Translations under genes and position numbers: made by a program
Source of the DNA: Chryseosolibacter sp966095595
GTDB taxonomy: Bacteria; Bacteroidota; Bacteroidia; Cytophagales; Cyclobacteriaceae
Length of the DNA stretch: 29,021 nucleotides
Direction of reading: 5' to 3'
Assembly: GCA_966095595.1 (NCBI GenBank)
Contig: CBHTUB010000012.1
Location: 1 to 29,021, forward strand
The notes under the pieces: generated by a model
Database searches by the model: none
Told to the model about the DNA's origin: nothing
The model's input: the letters and a program-made list of their open reading frames with translations, nothing else
In this document: positions 1 to 6,447 of the stretch, in pieces
Layout: the number at the start of each line of letters is the position of its first letter
How positions within the stretch are numbered: the stretch's first letter is position 1

Positions 1-477
1 AGGAATGAGTACCGCGAATTGGGTGGCGACTACGACGTGATCCATCACTCCGCCTTTCTGCAACAGCTCATCAACGATGGAAGGATAAAAATTTCTGAAG
101 GAGGTTCATTCAAGGGACGGAAGATCACCTACCATGACTCGTGCTACCTTGGCAGGGCCAACGGCATTTATGAGGCGCCCCGTGCAGTCCTCGAAGCGCT
201 CGATGCAGACCTCGTCGAGATGAAACGATGCCGGACAACCGGTTTGTGTTGTGGCGCGGGAGGAGGCCAGATGTTCAAGGAACCGGAGCCGGGAAAAAAA
301 GACATCAACGTCGAGCGGACCGAGGAAGCGCTTGCTACCGGTGCGCAAACCATCGCCGTGGCATGTCCGTTTTGCATGACCATGATGAGCGATGGCGTAA
401 AAAATAAGGAACGTGAGGCCGATGTCAAAGTAAAGGACCTTGCAGAACTTATTGCCGAAGCACAGGGTTTGAAATAA
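1..477 (+). CDS. (Fe-S)-binding CCG-domain protein, 3' end (LutA/GlpC/heterodisulfide reductase type)
   Basis: The frame is open from the first base, so this is the C-terminal part of a longer protein; it stops with TAA at 475-477. The visible part is one complete cysteine-rich CCG domain: HDSCYLGR near the start, then LCCGAGGGQMF, then CPFCMTMM. This is the CX(n)CCG-X(n)-CXXC pattern that binds an Fe-S cluster in subunits of heterodisulfide reductase, glycolate oxidase (GlcF), glycerol-3-phosphate dehydrogenase (GlpC) and lactate utilisation (LutA) complexes. The final stretch, KVKDLAELIAEAQGLK, is typical of the end of these proteins. The protein probably passes electrons between a dehydrogenase or membrane quinone pool and a partner, but the partner genes lie outside the window and the substrate cannot be named. 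The next gene starts about 12 bp downstream, so the two may be co-transcribed. Confidence 0.88.
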   Translation, partial: RNEYRELGGDYDVIHHSAFLQQLINDGRIKISEGGSFKGRKITYHDSCYLGRANGIYEAPRAVLEALDADLVEMKRCRTTGLCCGAGGGQMFKEPEPGKKDINVERTEEALATGAQTIAVACPFCMTMMSDGVKNKEREADVKVKDLAELIAEAQGLK

Positions 478-489
478 TAAACAGTGAAA

Positions 490-993
490 ATGTTTGTCCC
501 CGTCGATACGCTACCGGCCGATTCCAGAATTTGGATCTATCAGTCAACCCGCTCCTTTACCGCAGCCGAAAAGGATTATCTGAATTCTACGCTTTCGGCT
601 TTTTGCACTTCATGGGTTGCGCACGGTCAGCCCATCCGCAGCTCATTCGAGATCCGGTATGACCACTTTATAATTCTCTACGCGGACGAGAATTACAATG
701 CCACAAGCGGCTGTTCCATCGACAGCTCGGTAAGGGTGATCAGGGAGATCAGCGACAAGATCGGGGCGGATCTTTTTCAAAGGACTTCCATAGCATTTCT
801 GACCGAAGGAAAGGTCTCTGTCTTTAAAACCACTGACCTGAAAGTTTTTTCTGAAAAAGGTATGTGGGACGAGCACACTTTGACGTTCAATAATTTGATC
901 CAATCGAAGGGCGATCTCCAGGCAAACTGGCTGGTTCCGGCCGGCACAACCTGGTTAAAACGCTATCTCGGCGCCCGGGCTGTGAAAAGTTGA
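490..993 (+). CDS. Conserved Bacteroidota protein of unknown function (often labelled 'ABC transporter ATPase')
   Basis: This is a soluble protein of 167 residues starting MFVPVDTLPADSRIWIYQS, with no signal peptide and no membrane segment. I recognise the opening (a short VP.D.LP..SR.WIYQ block) as a small family widespread in Bacteroidota that databases often call 'ABC transporter ATPase'. The sequence contains no Walker A, Walker B or LSGGQ motif, so that label is not supported by what can be read here. A second candidate start is the GTG at 484, two codons upstream; ATG 490 is preferred because family members as I recall them begin at this M-(F/Y)-VP. No function can be assigned. The gene lies 12 bp after the Fe-S protein and 34 bp before the OmpA-family lipoprotein, all on the same strand. 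Confidence 0.8.
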   Translation: MFVPVDTLPADSRIWIYQSTRSFTAAEKDYLNSTLSAFCTSWVAHGQPIRSSFEIRYDHFIILYADENYNATSGCSIDSSVRVIREISDKIGADLFQRTSIAFLTEGKVSVFKTTDLKVFSEKGMWDEHTLTFNNLIQSKGDLQANWLVPAGTTWLKRYLGARAVKS

Positions 994-1027
994 ACAGGAT
1001 TTTAGTAGTTTTAGAAGATTTTACTTT

Positions 1028-3037
1028 ATGAGATTATCTCCGGTATTTTTTCTCGTCTCACTTTGTCTTCTATCCTGCAGCACCGAAAAGAAAGCAATGA
1101 AAGCTTTTCGCCTCGGCAAATACCAGGATGTTATCGACCTTTATGGAAAATCAAAGCCTTCGGATCCGAAGTCTAATTACTTTATAGCGGAATCATACCG
1201 CCTGTCCAACCGCATCAGGGAAGCTCAACCTTATTATGAGAAAGCCGGTGGGCGTGGTATTGATAAAGACTCCGTTCAATTCTATTATGCACAGTCACTC
1301 AAGGCAAACGCTAAATACGACGACGCCCGAAAGCAACTCGAAGACCTGTCGAAGAATGCTTCGGAGGAGAAAATGAGGGATCGCGCAAAGGCCGACCTGG
1401 ACGGACTTGCCTACATTGAAAAACTGCAGGGCAAGGCCAGCTACTATAAGGTAAAAAACCTCGATCTGGTGAACTCGCCCGCCAGCGAATACTCCCCCGT
1501 TTTTCTGAACAACGAATTGTTCTTTACATCTTCACGTGGCAATGGAAAGATCTACGAAGCAACAGGTACGCCGTTTACCGACATCTATAAGGTAGCATCA
1601 CGCGGCGCCAACGTCGACATAAACACACTTGCGCCACTGCCCGCAGGCATCAACACTGAAAATATCAACGACGGCTGTATCACATTTTCGCCGGACGGTA
1701 AAACAATGGTCTTCGCCAAGGGAAATACGGGAAAGAAAAAAGGTGCTATCGACGTAGACCTTTATATCTCGAGATTACGCAACAACACATGGACCGAACC
1801 GGTCGCGTTGAACATCAACGACCCTGAAGCCTGGGACTCTTCTCCTTCATTCAGTCCCGACGGACGTACGCTATACTTCGCGTCGAACCGGAAAGTTCGC
1901 GGCCGTGATCGCGCAGCTTACGGGGGCACCGATATCTATTCAGCGCAGATGGACACGCGGGGCAGGTTTTCCAAGGTGAAAAACCTGGGACCGGATGTCA
2001 ACACCGCAGGAAACGAGCTGTTTCCCTATGTAGCAGAAGACATGAAGTTGTACTTTGCTTCAGATGGTCATCCCGGATTTGGAGGTCTGGACTTATTCGT
2101 TGTGAAAAGAGTGAGTGGAAGAACAGTAGTTGAGAACCTGGGCCAGCCCATGAATTCCACGGGCGATGATTTCGGTATTTTCCTTTTCAGGGCCGACAGG
2201 GGATTTTTCACTTCGAATCGTGAGGGAGGCAAGGGAGACGACGACATCTATACATTTGTCAATGAAGATCCCGATTTGCGTGTGGTCAACTACTATCTTC
2301 AGGGGATCACCTATGCTGCAGATTCCGTTGACGGCAAGAGAAGGGTGCTGACCGGTACAAAGGTAACACTGATAGACGCCAACGGCGACGTCCTCCAGGA
2401 TTTCACAACAGGCAACGACGGTAAGTTCCTTTTCAGGGTGTATGAGAACGAAGATTACAACCTTACCGGAGAGTCGGACGGATACCTCGTCAAAAGACAA
2501 CCCTACACAACGAAAGGTAAGTCCGTAGATCCCGCGACTCTTAAGGACCTGGTGACAAATATTACTCTCGATACGATCCTGGTTCTGGACAAGATCGAGC
2601 TTCAGAAGTCATTTGTGCTGGAAAACATCTATTACGATTTCAATAAATACAACATCCGGCCCGATGCGGCGAAGGAGCTCGACAAGCTTGTACAATTGCT
2701 GATCGATAACCCGGAGATCAAGATCGAGTTGAGCTCGCACACGGATAGCATCGACGACGAATCATACAACCTCCAGCTTTCACAACGCCGGGCGGAGTCT
2801 GCCGTGAAATATATTGTTGAGCGCGGTATCGCACCGGATCGTATCGTTCCAAAAGGATATGGCGAAAGCAAGCCGATCGCGCGAAACACCAACCCTGATG
2901 GTACCGATAATCCCGTGGGACGCCAGAGAAACAGAAGGACCGAATTCAAGATCCTCGAAGTCGGCGTGATCCCTAAATCCATTGAGGACGAAGAGCTGGA
3001 TGAAGAGGACAAATATTTCCGCGGCGACGGGAATTAG
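1028..3037 (+). CDS. PorE-like lipoprotein: TPR, PD40 propeller, carboxypeptidase-regulatory and OmpA C-terminal domains
   Basis: The 669-residue protein has a lipoprotein signal peptide with the lipobox LLSC, lipidated at Cys17. Residues about 24-138 form tetratricopeptide-like helices. Residues about 150-415 hold several PD40/WD40-like propeller blades (FSPDGKTMVFA, FSPDGRTLYFAS, LYFASDGHPGFGGLDLF). Residues about 418-510 look like a carboxypeptidase-regulatory-like beta sandwich. Residues about 530-645 are an OmpA C-terminal domain: YYDFNKYNI at 535-543, SSHTDS with Asp573, and NRRTEF at 635-640, the residues expected to bind peptidoglycan diaminopimelate. This exact domain order is that of PorE (PG1058) of Porphyromonas gingivalis, a periplasmic component of the type IX secretion system. 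By inference this protein anchors an outer-membrane complex to peptidoglycan. Many paralogues share the architecture, so orthology to PorE is not proven. The C-terminal tail is very acidic. Confidence 0.88.
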   Translation: MRLSPVFFLVSLCLLSCSTEKKAMKAFRLGKYQDVIDLYGKSKPSDPKSNYFIAESYRLSNRIREAQPYYEKAGGRGIDKDSVQFYYAQSLKANAKYDDARKQLEDLSKNASEEKMRDRAKADLDGLAYIEKLQGKASYYKVKNLDLVNSPASEYSPVFLNNELFFTSSRGNGKIYEATGTPFTDIYKVASRGANVDINTLAPLPAGINTENINDGCITFSPDGKTMVFAKGNTGKKKGAIDVDLYISRLRNNTWTEPVALNINDPEAWDSSPSFSPDGRTLYFASNRKVRGRDRAAYGGTDIYSAQMDTRGRFSKVKNLGPDVNTAGNELFPYVAEDMKLYFASDGHPGFGGLDLFVVKRVSGRTVVENLGQPMNSTGDDFGIFLFRADRGFFTSNREGGKGDDDIYTFVNEDPDLRVVNYYLQGITYAADSVDGKRRVLTGTKVTLIDANGDVLQDFTTGNDGKFLFRVYENEDYNLTGESDGYLVKRQPYTTKGKSVDPATLKDLVTNITLDTILVLDKIELQKSFVLENIYYDFNKYNIRPDAAKELDKLVQLLIDNPEIKIELSSHTDSIDDESYNLQLSQRRAESAVKYIVERGIAPDRIVPKGYGESKPIARNTNPDGTDNPVGRQRNRRTEFKILEVGVIPKSIEDEELDEEDKYFRGDGN

Positions 3038-3047
3038 CCGGTAATTT

Positions 3048-3083
3048 CTCCGCGTACCTCAGCGCCTTGCGCCCCTGCGGTTA
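3048..3083 (+). repeat. Degenerate GCG-phased intergenic repeat
   Basis: The gap between the OmpA-family gene and fumC (3038-3255, 218 bp) begins with a stretch in which a GCG core recurs every 8-10 bp: CCGCGTAC, CTCAGCGC, CTTGCGCC, CCTGCGGTTAA. It resembles an intergenic phrase I have seen in many environmental Bacteroidota and other genomes, in which short C-T-GCG units follow each other. The gap after fumC carries a related, more degraded stretch. No coding frame is supported. Function unknown. Confidence 0.5.
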
Positions 3084-3206
3084 ATGGATTTGAACCCCAC
3101 TATCCAATAACCATTCCCAATGGCCGCAAAGGAAAAATCTATCCATCTATTGTGTTATTGACGAATTAAAATTGCCATGAACGCTTCGTGGGCAAACCGG
3201 AAGGCC

Positions 3207-3214
3207 TATTTTTG
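3207..3214 (+). promoter_or_regulatory. Candidate -7 box (TATTTTTG) for fumC
   Basis: TATTTTTG matches the Bacteroidota -7 consensus TAnnTTTG exactly and lies 41 bp before the fumC start codon, giving a leader of roughly 35 nt. No clear TTG is present at the expected -33 distance (17-23 bp upstream), so the call rests on the -7 box and its position alone. Confidence 0.4.
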
Positions 3215-3255
3215 CCTCGTAATTTTATTGCTCACTAGAACATAACAATACCATC

Positions 3256-4656
3256 ATGAACTACCGCATCGAAAAAGACACCATGGGTGAGGTTCAGGTC
3301 CCCGCCGACAAATACTGGGGCGCCCAAACTGAGAGATCAAGAAACAACTTCAGGATTGGACCGGAAGCAAGTATGCCCAGAGAGATCATACACGCTTTTG
3401 CATACCTGAAGAAGGCTGCAGCGATGGCAAACCATGAGCTTGGTGTTCTGCCTGCGGAAAAAAAGGACCTTATTGCCAAAGTGTGTGACGAGATCCTTAC
3501 GGGAAAGCTCGATGGTGAATTTCCGCTCGTGATCTGGCAAACGGGCTCAGGCACCCAGAGCAATATGAACGTGAACGAAGTGATTGCCTATCGCGCGCAC
3601 GTGGTCCATGGCGGAAAACTTGCGGACGAAAAGAAAGTGCTTCACCCCAACGACGACGTCAACAAATCACAATCGTCAAACGATACATTTCCCACGGCCA
3701 TGCACATTGCCGCATATAAGCAGGTCGCGGAGATCACGATCCCGGGGATGACAAAGCTTCGCGATTCACTTGCTAAAAAATCGAAGGAGTACAAGAACAT
3801 CGTGAAGACAGGAAGGACACATTTTATGGATGCTACTCCGCTCACGCTGGGTCAGGAATTTTCTGGTTATGTTCAGCAGATCGACAACAGTATTCGCGCG
3901 ATAAAAAATGCAATGGAAGCCGTTCGCGAGCTCGCGCTGGGAGGAACAGCTGTTGGTACAGGACTTAACACTCCAAAGGGTTACGACGTATTGGTGGCGA
4001 AAAAAATTGCCGAGCTCACAGGTTATCCTTTTATCACGGCTCCAAATAAATTCGAAGCACTCGCTGCCCACGATGCCATGGTGGAGTTGTCGGGGGCGTT
4101 GAAAAGAGCGGCAGTCGCACTGATGAAGATCGCCAACGACATCCGTATGCTCAGCTCCGGCCCGCGTTGCGGGATCGGCGAGATCATCATACCCGATAAT
4201 GAGCCAGGCTCATCCATCATGCCCGGAAAAGTAAACCCTACACAACCGGAAGCGCTCACGATGGTATGCGCGCAGGTTATCGGCAATGATGTAGCGGTGT
4301 CCATAGGCGGTGCAACAGGTCACTTCGAGCTTAATGTTTTCAAACCGGTTATTGCGGCAAATGTGCTACAGTCAGCAAGACTGATAGGCGATGCGTGTGT
4401 TTCCTTTACGGAGAAATGTGCCGATGGCATCGAGCCCAACGAGTCAGTGATCAAACAACATCTCGAGAATTCACTCATGCTTGTCACGGCTCTCAACACC
4501 CACATCGGCTATGAGAACGCAGCCAAAATTGCAAAGAAAGCCCACAAGGAGAACAAGACCTTGCGGGAAGCAGCGATCGAGCTTGGCTTGCTGAACTCCC
4601 AGCAGTTCGACGAGTGGGTAAAGCCGGAGAAGATGGTGGGAAGTCTCGAAAAGTAG
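3256..4656 (+). CDS. fumC: Class II fumarate hydratase
   Basis: This 466-residue enzyme interconverts fumarate and L-malate in the TCA cycle, in the cytoplasm, without an iron-sulfur cluster. The fumarase/aspartase superfamily signature GSSIMPGKVNP is at residues 318-328 and contains the catalytic loop serine (Ser319/Ser320). The active-site histidine region RTHFMDATP has His189. Other family blocks are visible: GSGTQSNMNVNEV near residue 97, and SSNDTFPTAMH near residue 139. The length matches Escherichia coli FumC (467 residues). Aspartate ammonia-lyase is the main alternative, but the N-terminal block (EVQVPADKYWGAQTERS) and the HFMDATPLTLGQEFSGY segment fit fumarase better. The gene appears to stand alone, with repeat-bearing gaps of 218 bp before it and 257 bp after it. 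Confidence 0.95.
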   Translation: MNYRIEKDTMGEVQVPADKYWGAQTERSRNNFRIGPEASMPREIIHAFAYLKKAAAMANHELGVLPAEKKDLIAKVCDEILTGKLDGEFPLVIWQTGSGTQSNMNVNEVIAYRAHVVHGGKLADEKKVLHPNDDVNKSQSSNDTFPTAMHIAAYKQVAEITIPGMTKLRDSLAKKSKEYKNIVKTGRTHFMDATPLTLGQEFSGYVQQIDNSIRAIKNAMEAVRELALGGTAVGTGLNTPKGYDVLVAKKIAELTGYPFITAPNKFEALAAHDAMVELSGALKRAAVALMKIANDIRMLSSGPRCGIGEIIIPDNEPGSSIMPGKVNPTQPEALTMVCAQVIGNDVAVSIGGATGHFELNVFKPVIAANVLQSARLIGDACVSFTEKCADGIEPNESVIKQHLENSLMLVTALNTHIGYENAAKIAKKAHKENKTLREAAIELGLLNSQQFDEWVKPEKMVGSLEK

Positions 4657-4696
4657 GTTGAACGTAGGGCTTCGAATTGGCGGGAAAATTTGATCT

Positions 4697-4724
4697 AAGA
4701 TTTCTGATTGAAGATTTTTGATTT
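4697..4724 (+). repeat. 14-bp tandem direct repeat (AAGATTTYTGATTK)
   Basis: AAGATTTCTGATTG at 4697-4710 is followed directly by AAGATTTTTGATTT at 4711-4724, with 12 of 14 positions identical, and then by a partial TAGATT. It lies just after fumC in a 257-bp noncoding gap (4657-4913). AT-rich runs of this form occur between genes in many Bacteroidota genomes. No function is known to me. Confidence 0.6.
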
Positions 4725-4736
4725 TAGATTCCATGC

Positions 4737-4841
4737 ATTGACGTTGTGCTCTTTGAGGATTCTTTGGGCCCTTGGTGTCCTTGATTTTCAAGCTTGAGGC
4801 AGGAACGGCATGCCTGAAGCCTTAGCGTGCAGCTTGCAGCC
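4737..4841 (+). repeat. Mosaic of short degenerate repeats with an inverted repeat
   Basis: From 4737 to about 4790 the core CTTTGNG/CTTGG recurs at roughly 10-bp spacing (CTCTTTGAGG, TTCTTTGGGC, CCTTGGTGTC, CTTGATTTTC), a degraded relative of the GCG-phased stretch upstream of fumC. It is followed by an imperfect inverted repeat, GCTTGAGGCA at 4792-4801 against TGCCTGAAGC at 4811-4820 (9 of 10 pairs, 9-nt loop), and by a tandem TGCAGCT/TGCAGCC at 4828-4841. The hairpin has no T-run, so it is not a canonical terminator. Confidence 0.45.
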
Positions 4842-4913
4842 TTCTCCGTGACGATGGGACTAGCATTTCATTAAAAAATTTGTAATTTTAAGGCTGCTAT
4901 AAACTATCAAGCC

Positions 4914-5555
4914 ATGAAGTATACACTTAGTTTAATTTTTTGTCTGGCTTTAATTTTTTCAGCTTCTCAAAGTTTTGCACAGCTTTCCAAAAAGGAGAAA
5001 AAAGAGTGGAAGAAAAAAGCCAAGGAGTATGGTAAAAATCCTGCTGATCTCAAGCAACTGATCGAAGAAAAGGAATCGGCTCAGAGCCAACTCTCATCTC
5101 TCAATCAGAAGTATTCGGATCTTCAGGCCAGCGTGAGCGACAAGGACGCTCGCATAACAGAACTTGAAGACCAGCTTTCCCAGGCCCGCTCGCAACTCAC
5201 GTCTACACGCGCAGAGCTCGCCGCACTGAAAGAGAGTCCCGCTCCCGCAAATCCGATGGATTTTTCAAAGGGCGTGATCTTCAAGGTTCAGATCGGTGCT
5301 TTCAAGAATAAGGACCTTCAGAAGTATTTCGAGAACAACCCGAACTTTGGTGGCGAAGTCAAGGAAAACGAGCCTCAGAAGATCACCATCGGAATTTTCC
5401 GCGATTACTGGGAGGCCGACAAATTCAAAAAGTATATGCGCGAAATGGGCGTAAAAGATGCATGGATCGTGCCCTACCGCGACGGACAACGTGTGGAAAT
5501 CAAAGATGTGCTTGAAGGCGTCGTAAACGAAAAGCCAGCCGAAGGAACGAATTAA
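4914..5555 (+). CDS. Secreted coiled-coil protein with a C-terminal SPOR-like domain
   Basis: The 213-residue protein opens with a Sec signal peptide (MKYTLSLIFCLALIFSASQSFA, probable cleavage before QLSKK). A very basic stretch follows (KKEKKEWKKKAKEYG), then a coiled coil of about residues 48-105 rich in Glu, Gln, Ser and Leu. The C-terminal part, about residues 118-200, looks like a SPOR fold: FKVQIGAFKNKDL, then KITIGIFRDYWEADKFKKYM, then DAWIVPYRDGQRV. SPOR domains bind denuded glycan strands of peptidoglycan, so a periplasmic role at the cell wall or division site is inferred. The SPOR assignment is by pattern and should be treated as probable. The gene ends 24 bp before a strong intrinsic terminator, so it closes a transcription unit. 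Confidence 0.75.
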   Translation: MKYTLSLIFCLALIFSASQSFAQLSKKEKKEWKKKAKEYGKNPADLKQLIEEKESAQSQLSSLNQKYSDLQASVSDKDARITELEDQLSQARSQLTSTRAELAALKESPAPANPMDFSKGVIFKVQIGAFKNKDLQKYFENNPNFGGEVKENEPQKITIGIFRDYWEADKFKKYMREMGVKDAWIVPYRDGQRVEIKDVLEGVVNEKPAEGTN

Positions 5556-5578
5556 TCCTAACCTTTTTCAATATTCTG

Positions 5579-5608
5579 AAAGCAGTGCCACCTGGTACTG
5601 CTTTTTTA
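5579..5608 (+). terminator. Rho-independent terminator
   Basis: AGCAGTGCC (5581-5589) pairs with GGTACTGCT (5594-5602) around the 4-nt loop ACCT, giving a 9-bp stem with one G-T wobble. The stem is extended by A-T pairs at its base, with a run of six T at 5602-5607. It separates the SPOR-like gene from the collagen-like gene. Confidence 0.85.
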
Positions 5609-5654
5609 TTTAAAAATACTGGCCGGTTTCAGGTGGTGGTTGGCTAAACACGCA

Positions 5655-6440
5655 ATGCTTCGGGGGATTATTTCCATATTGTTTTTCACAATTTCTATCG
5701 GTGCAATTGCACAGATCCGTTCCGGCACATTCGTTATCGGCAAAGGTGAGACATACGAGCTGAGAGGCTCGGACATCATCGTAGCAGATACACTGATCAT
5801 GATGGACTCGTCACGCCTGAAGCTGAACAAAACAAAAACCGAAAATTACATTCGGGCCCGGGTTGCCATCTTCGGTAAAACTGCCTTTATCGATGGTCGC
5901 GGCGTTAATGGCCTTCACGGACGAACCGGAACCAAAGGCAAGACCCCGGTCGGGCCTTGTCTCGCGGGCCATGCAGGTCGCGACGGCGCTCGTGGAACAG
6001 ATGGCGGCGCAGGGGTAAATCTTTTCCTTTATCTTGAAAAGATGATTGTTAATGGCAATTTAGTTGTTGATCTTTCTGGCGGTAATGCGGGCGATGGTGG
6101 CGATGGAGGTGAAGGTGGAGGAGGCAGTCCCGGCACAATGCATTGTAATGGTGGCAATGGGGGATCAGGCGGCGACGGTGGATCAGGCGGAAACGGTGGA
6201 AGGGGAGGAATATTGACATTCGGTGTCATAGAACCTGACGTAATTAAATCCCTGATGATAGGGTCACGGGTAGAGGTGAACTTGCTGGGAGGAAATTTTG
6301 GATATGGAGGCGTAGCAGGTATCGGAGGATCGCCGGGATTGGGCCCATCAAAACATCACGGTGCAAAAGGTAAATCCGGAAAATGTGGTGATAAAGGAAG
6401 AGCAGGTACCAACGGTGGAATTCAATTCGAACAACAATAA
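5655..6440 (+). CDS. Secreted glycine-rich, collagen-like protein
   Basis: Starting at ATG 5655 (TTG 5640 would add five residues before the signal), the 261-residue protein has a Sec signal peptide (MLRGIISILFFTISIGAIA, probable cleavage before QIRS). A short N-terminal segment of alternating hydrophobic residues (FVIGKGETYELRGSDIIVAD, ARVAIFGKTAFIDGRG) suggests beta-strands or a beta-solenoid. Then come Gly-X-Y-like runs: GRTGTKGKT, GHAGRDGARGTDGGAG, GGNAGDGGDGGEGGGG, GGNGGSGGDGGSGG, and GAKGKSGKCGDKGRAG at the end. Short strand-like stretches (LFLYLEKMIVNGNLVVDL, VEVNLLGGNFGYGG) interrupt them. Cysteines occur in GPCLAG, MHCNGG and GKCGDK. It is probably an exported or surface structural protein, but no function can be assigned. 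It follows a terminator and ends 7 bp before recJ, so the two are probably co-transcribed. Confidence 0.8.
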   Translation: MLRGIISILFFTISIGAIAQIRSGTFVIGKGETYELRGSDIIVADTLIMMDSSRLKLNKTKTENYIRARVAIFGKTAFIDGRGVNGLHGRTGTKGKTPVGPCLAGHAGRDGARGTDGGAGVNLFLYLEKMIVNGNLVVDLSGGNAGDGGDGGEGGGGSPGTMHCNGGNGGSGGDGGSGGNGGRGGILTFGVIEPDVIKSLMIGSRVEVNLLGGNFGYGGVAGIGGSPGLGPSKHHGAKGKSGKCGDKGRAGTNGGIQFEQQ

Positions 6441-6447
6441 AGGCTGA

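Noticed and set aside
4792..4820. Inverted repeat as a terminator for fumC
   Set aside because: The stem is good but no T-run follows and it lies more than 130 bp after the gene; it is kept only as part of the repeat mosaic.
6029..6229. Proline-rich minus-strand open frame
   Set aside because: It is the reverse complement of the glycine-rich repeats of the collagen-like gene (GGN codons read backwards give NCC, largely Pro), so the proline-rich pattern is explained.
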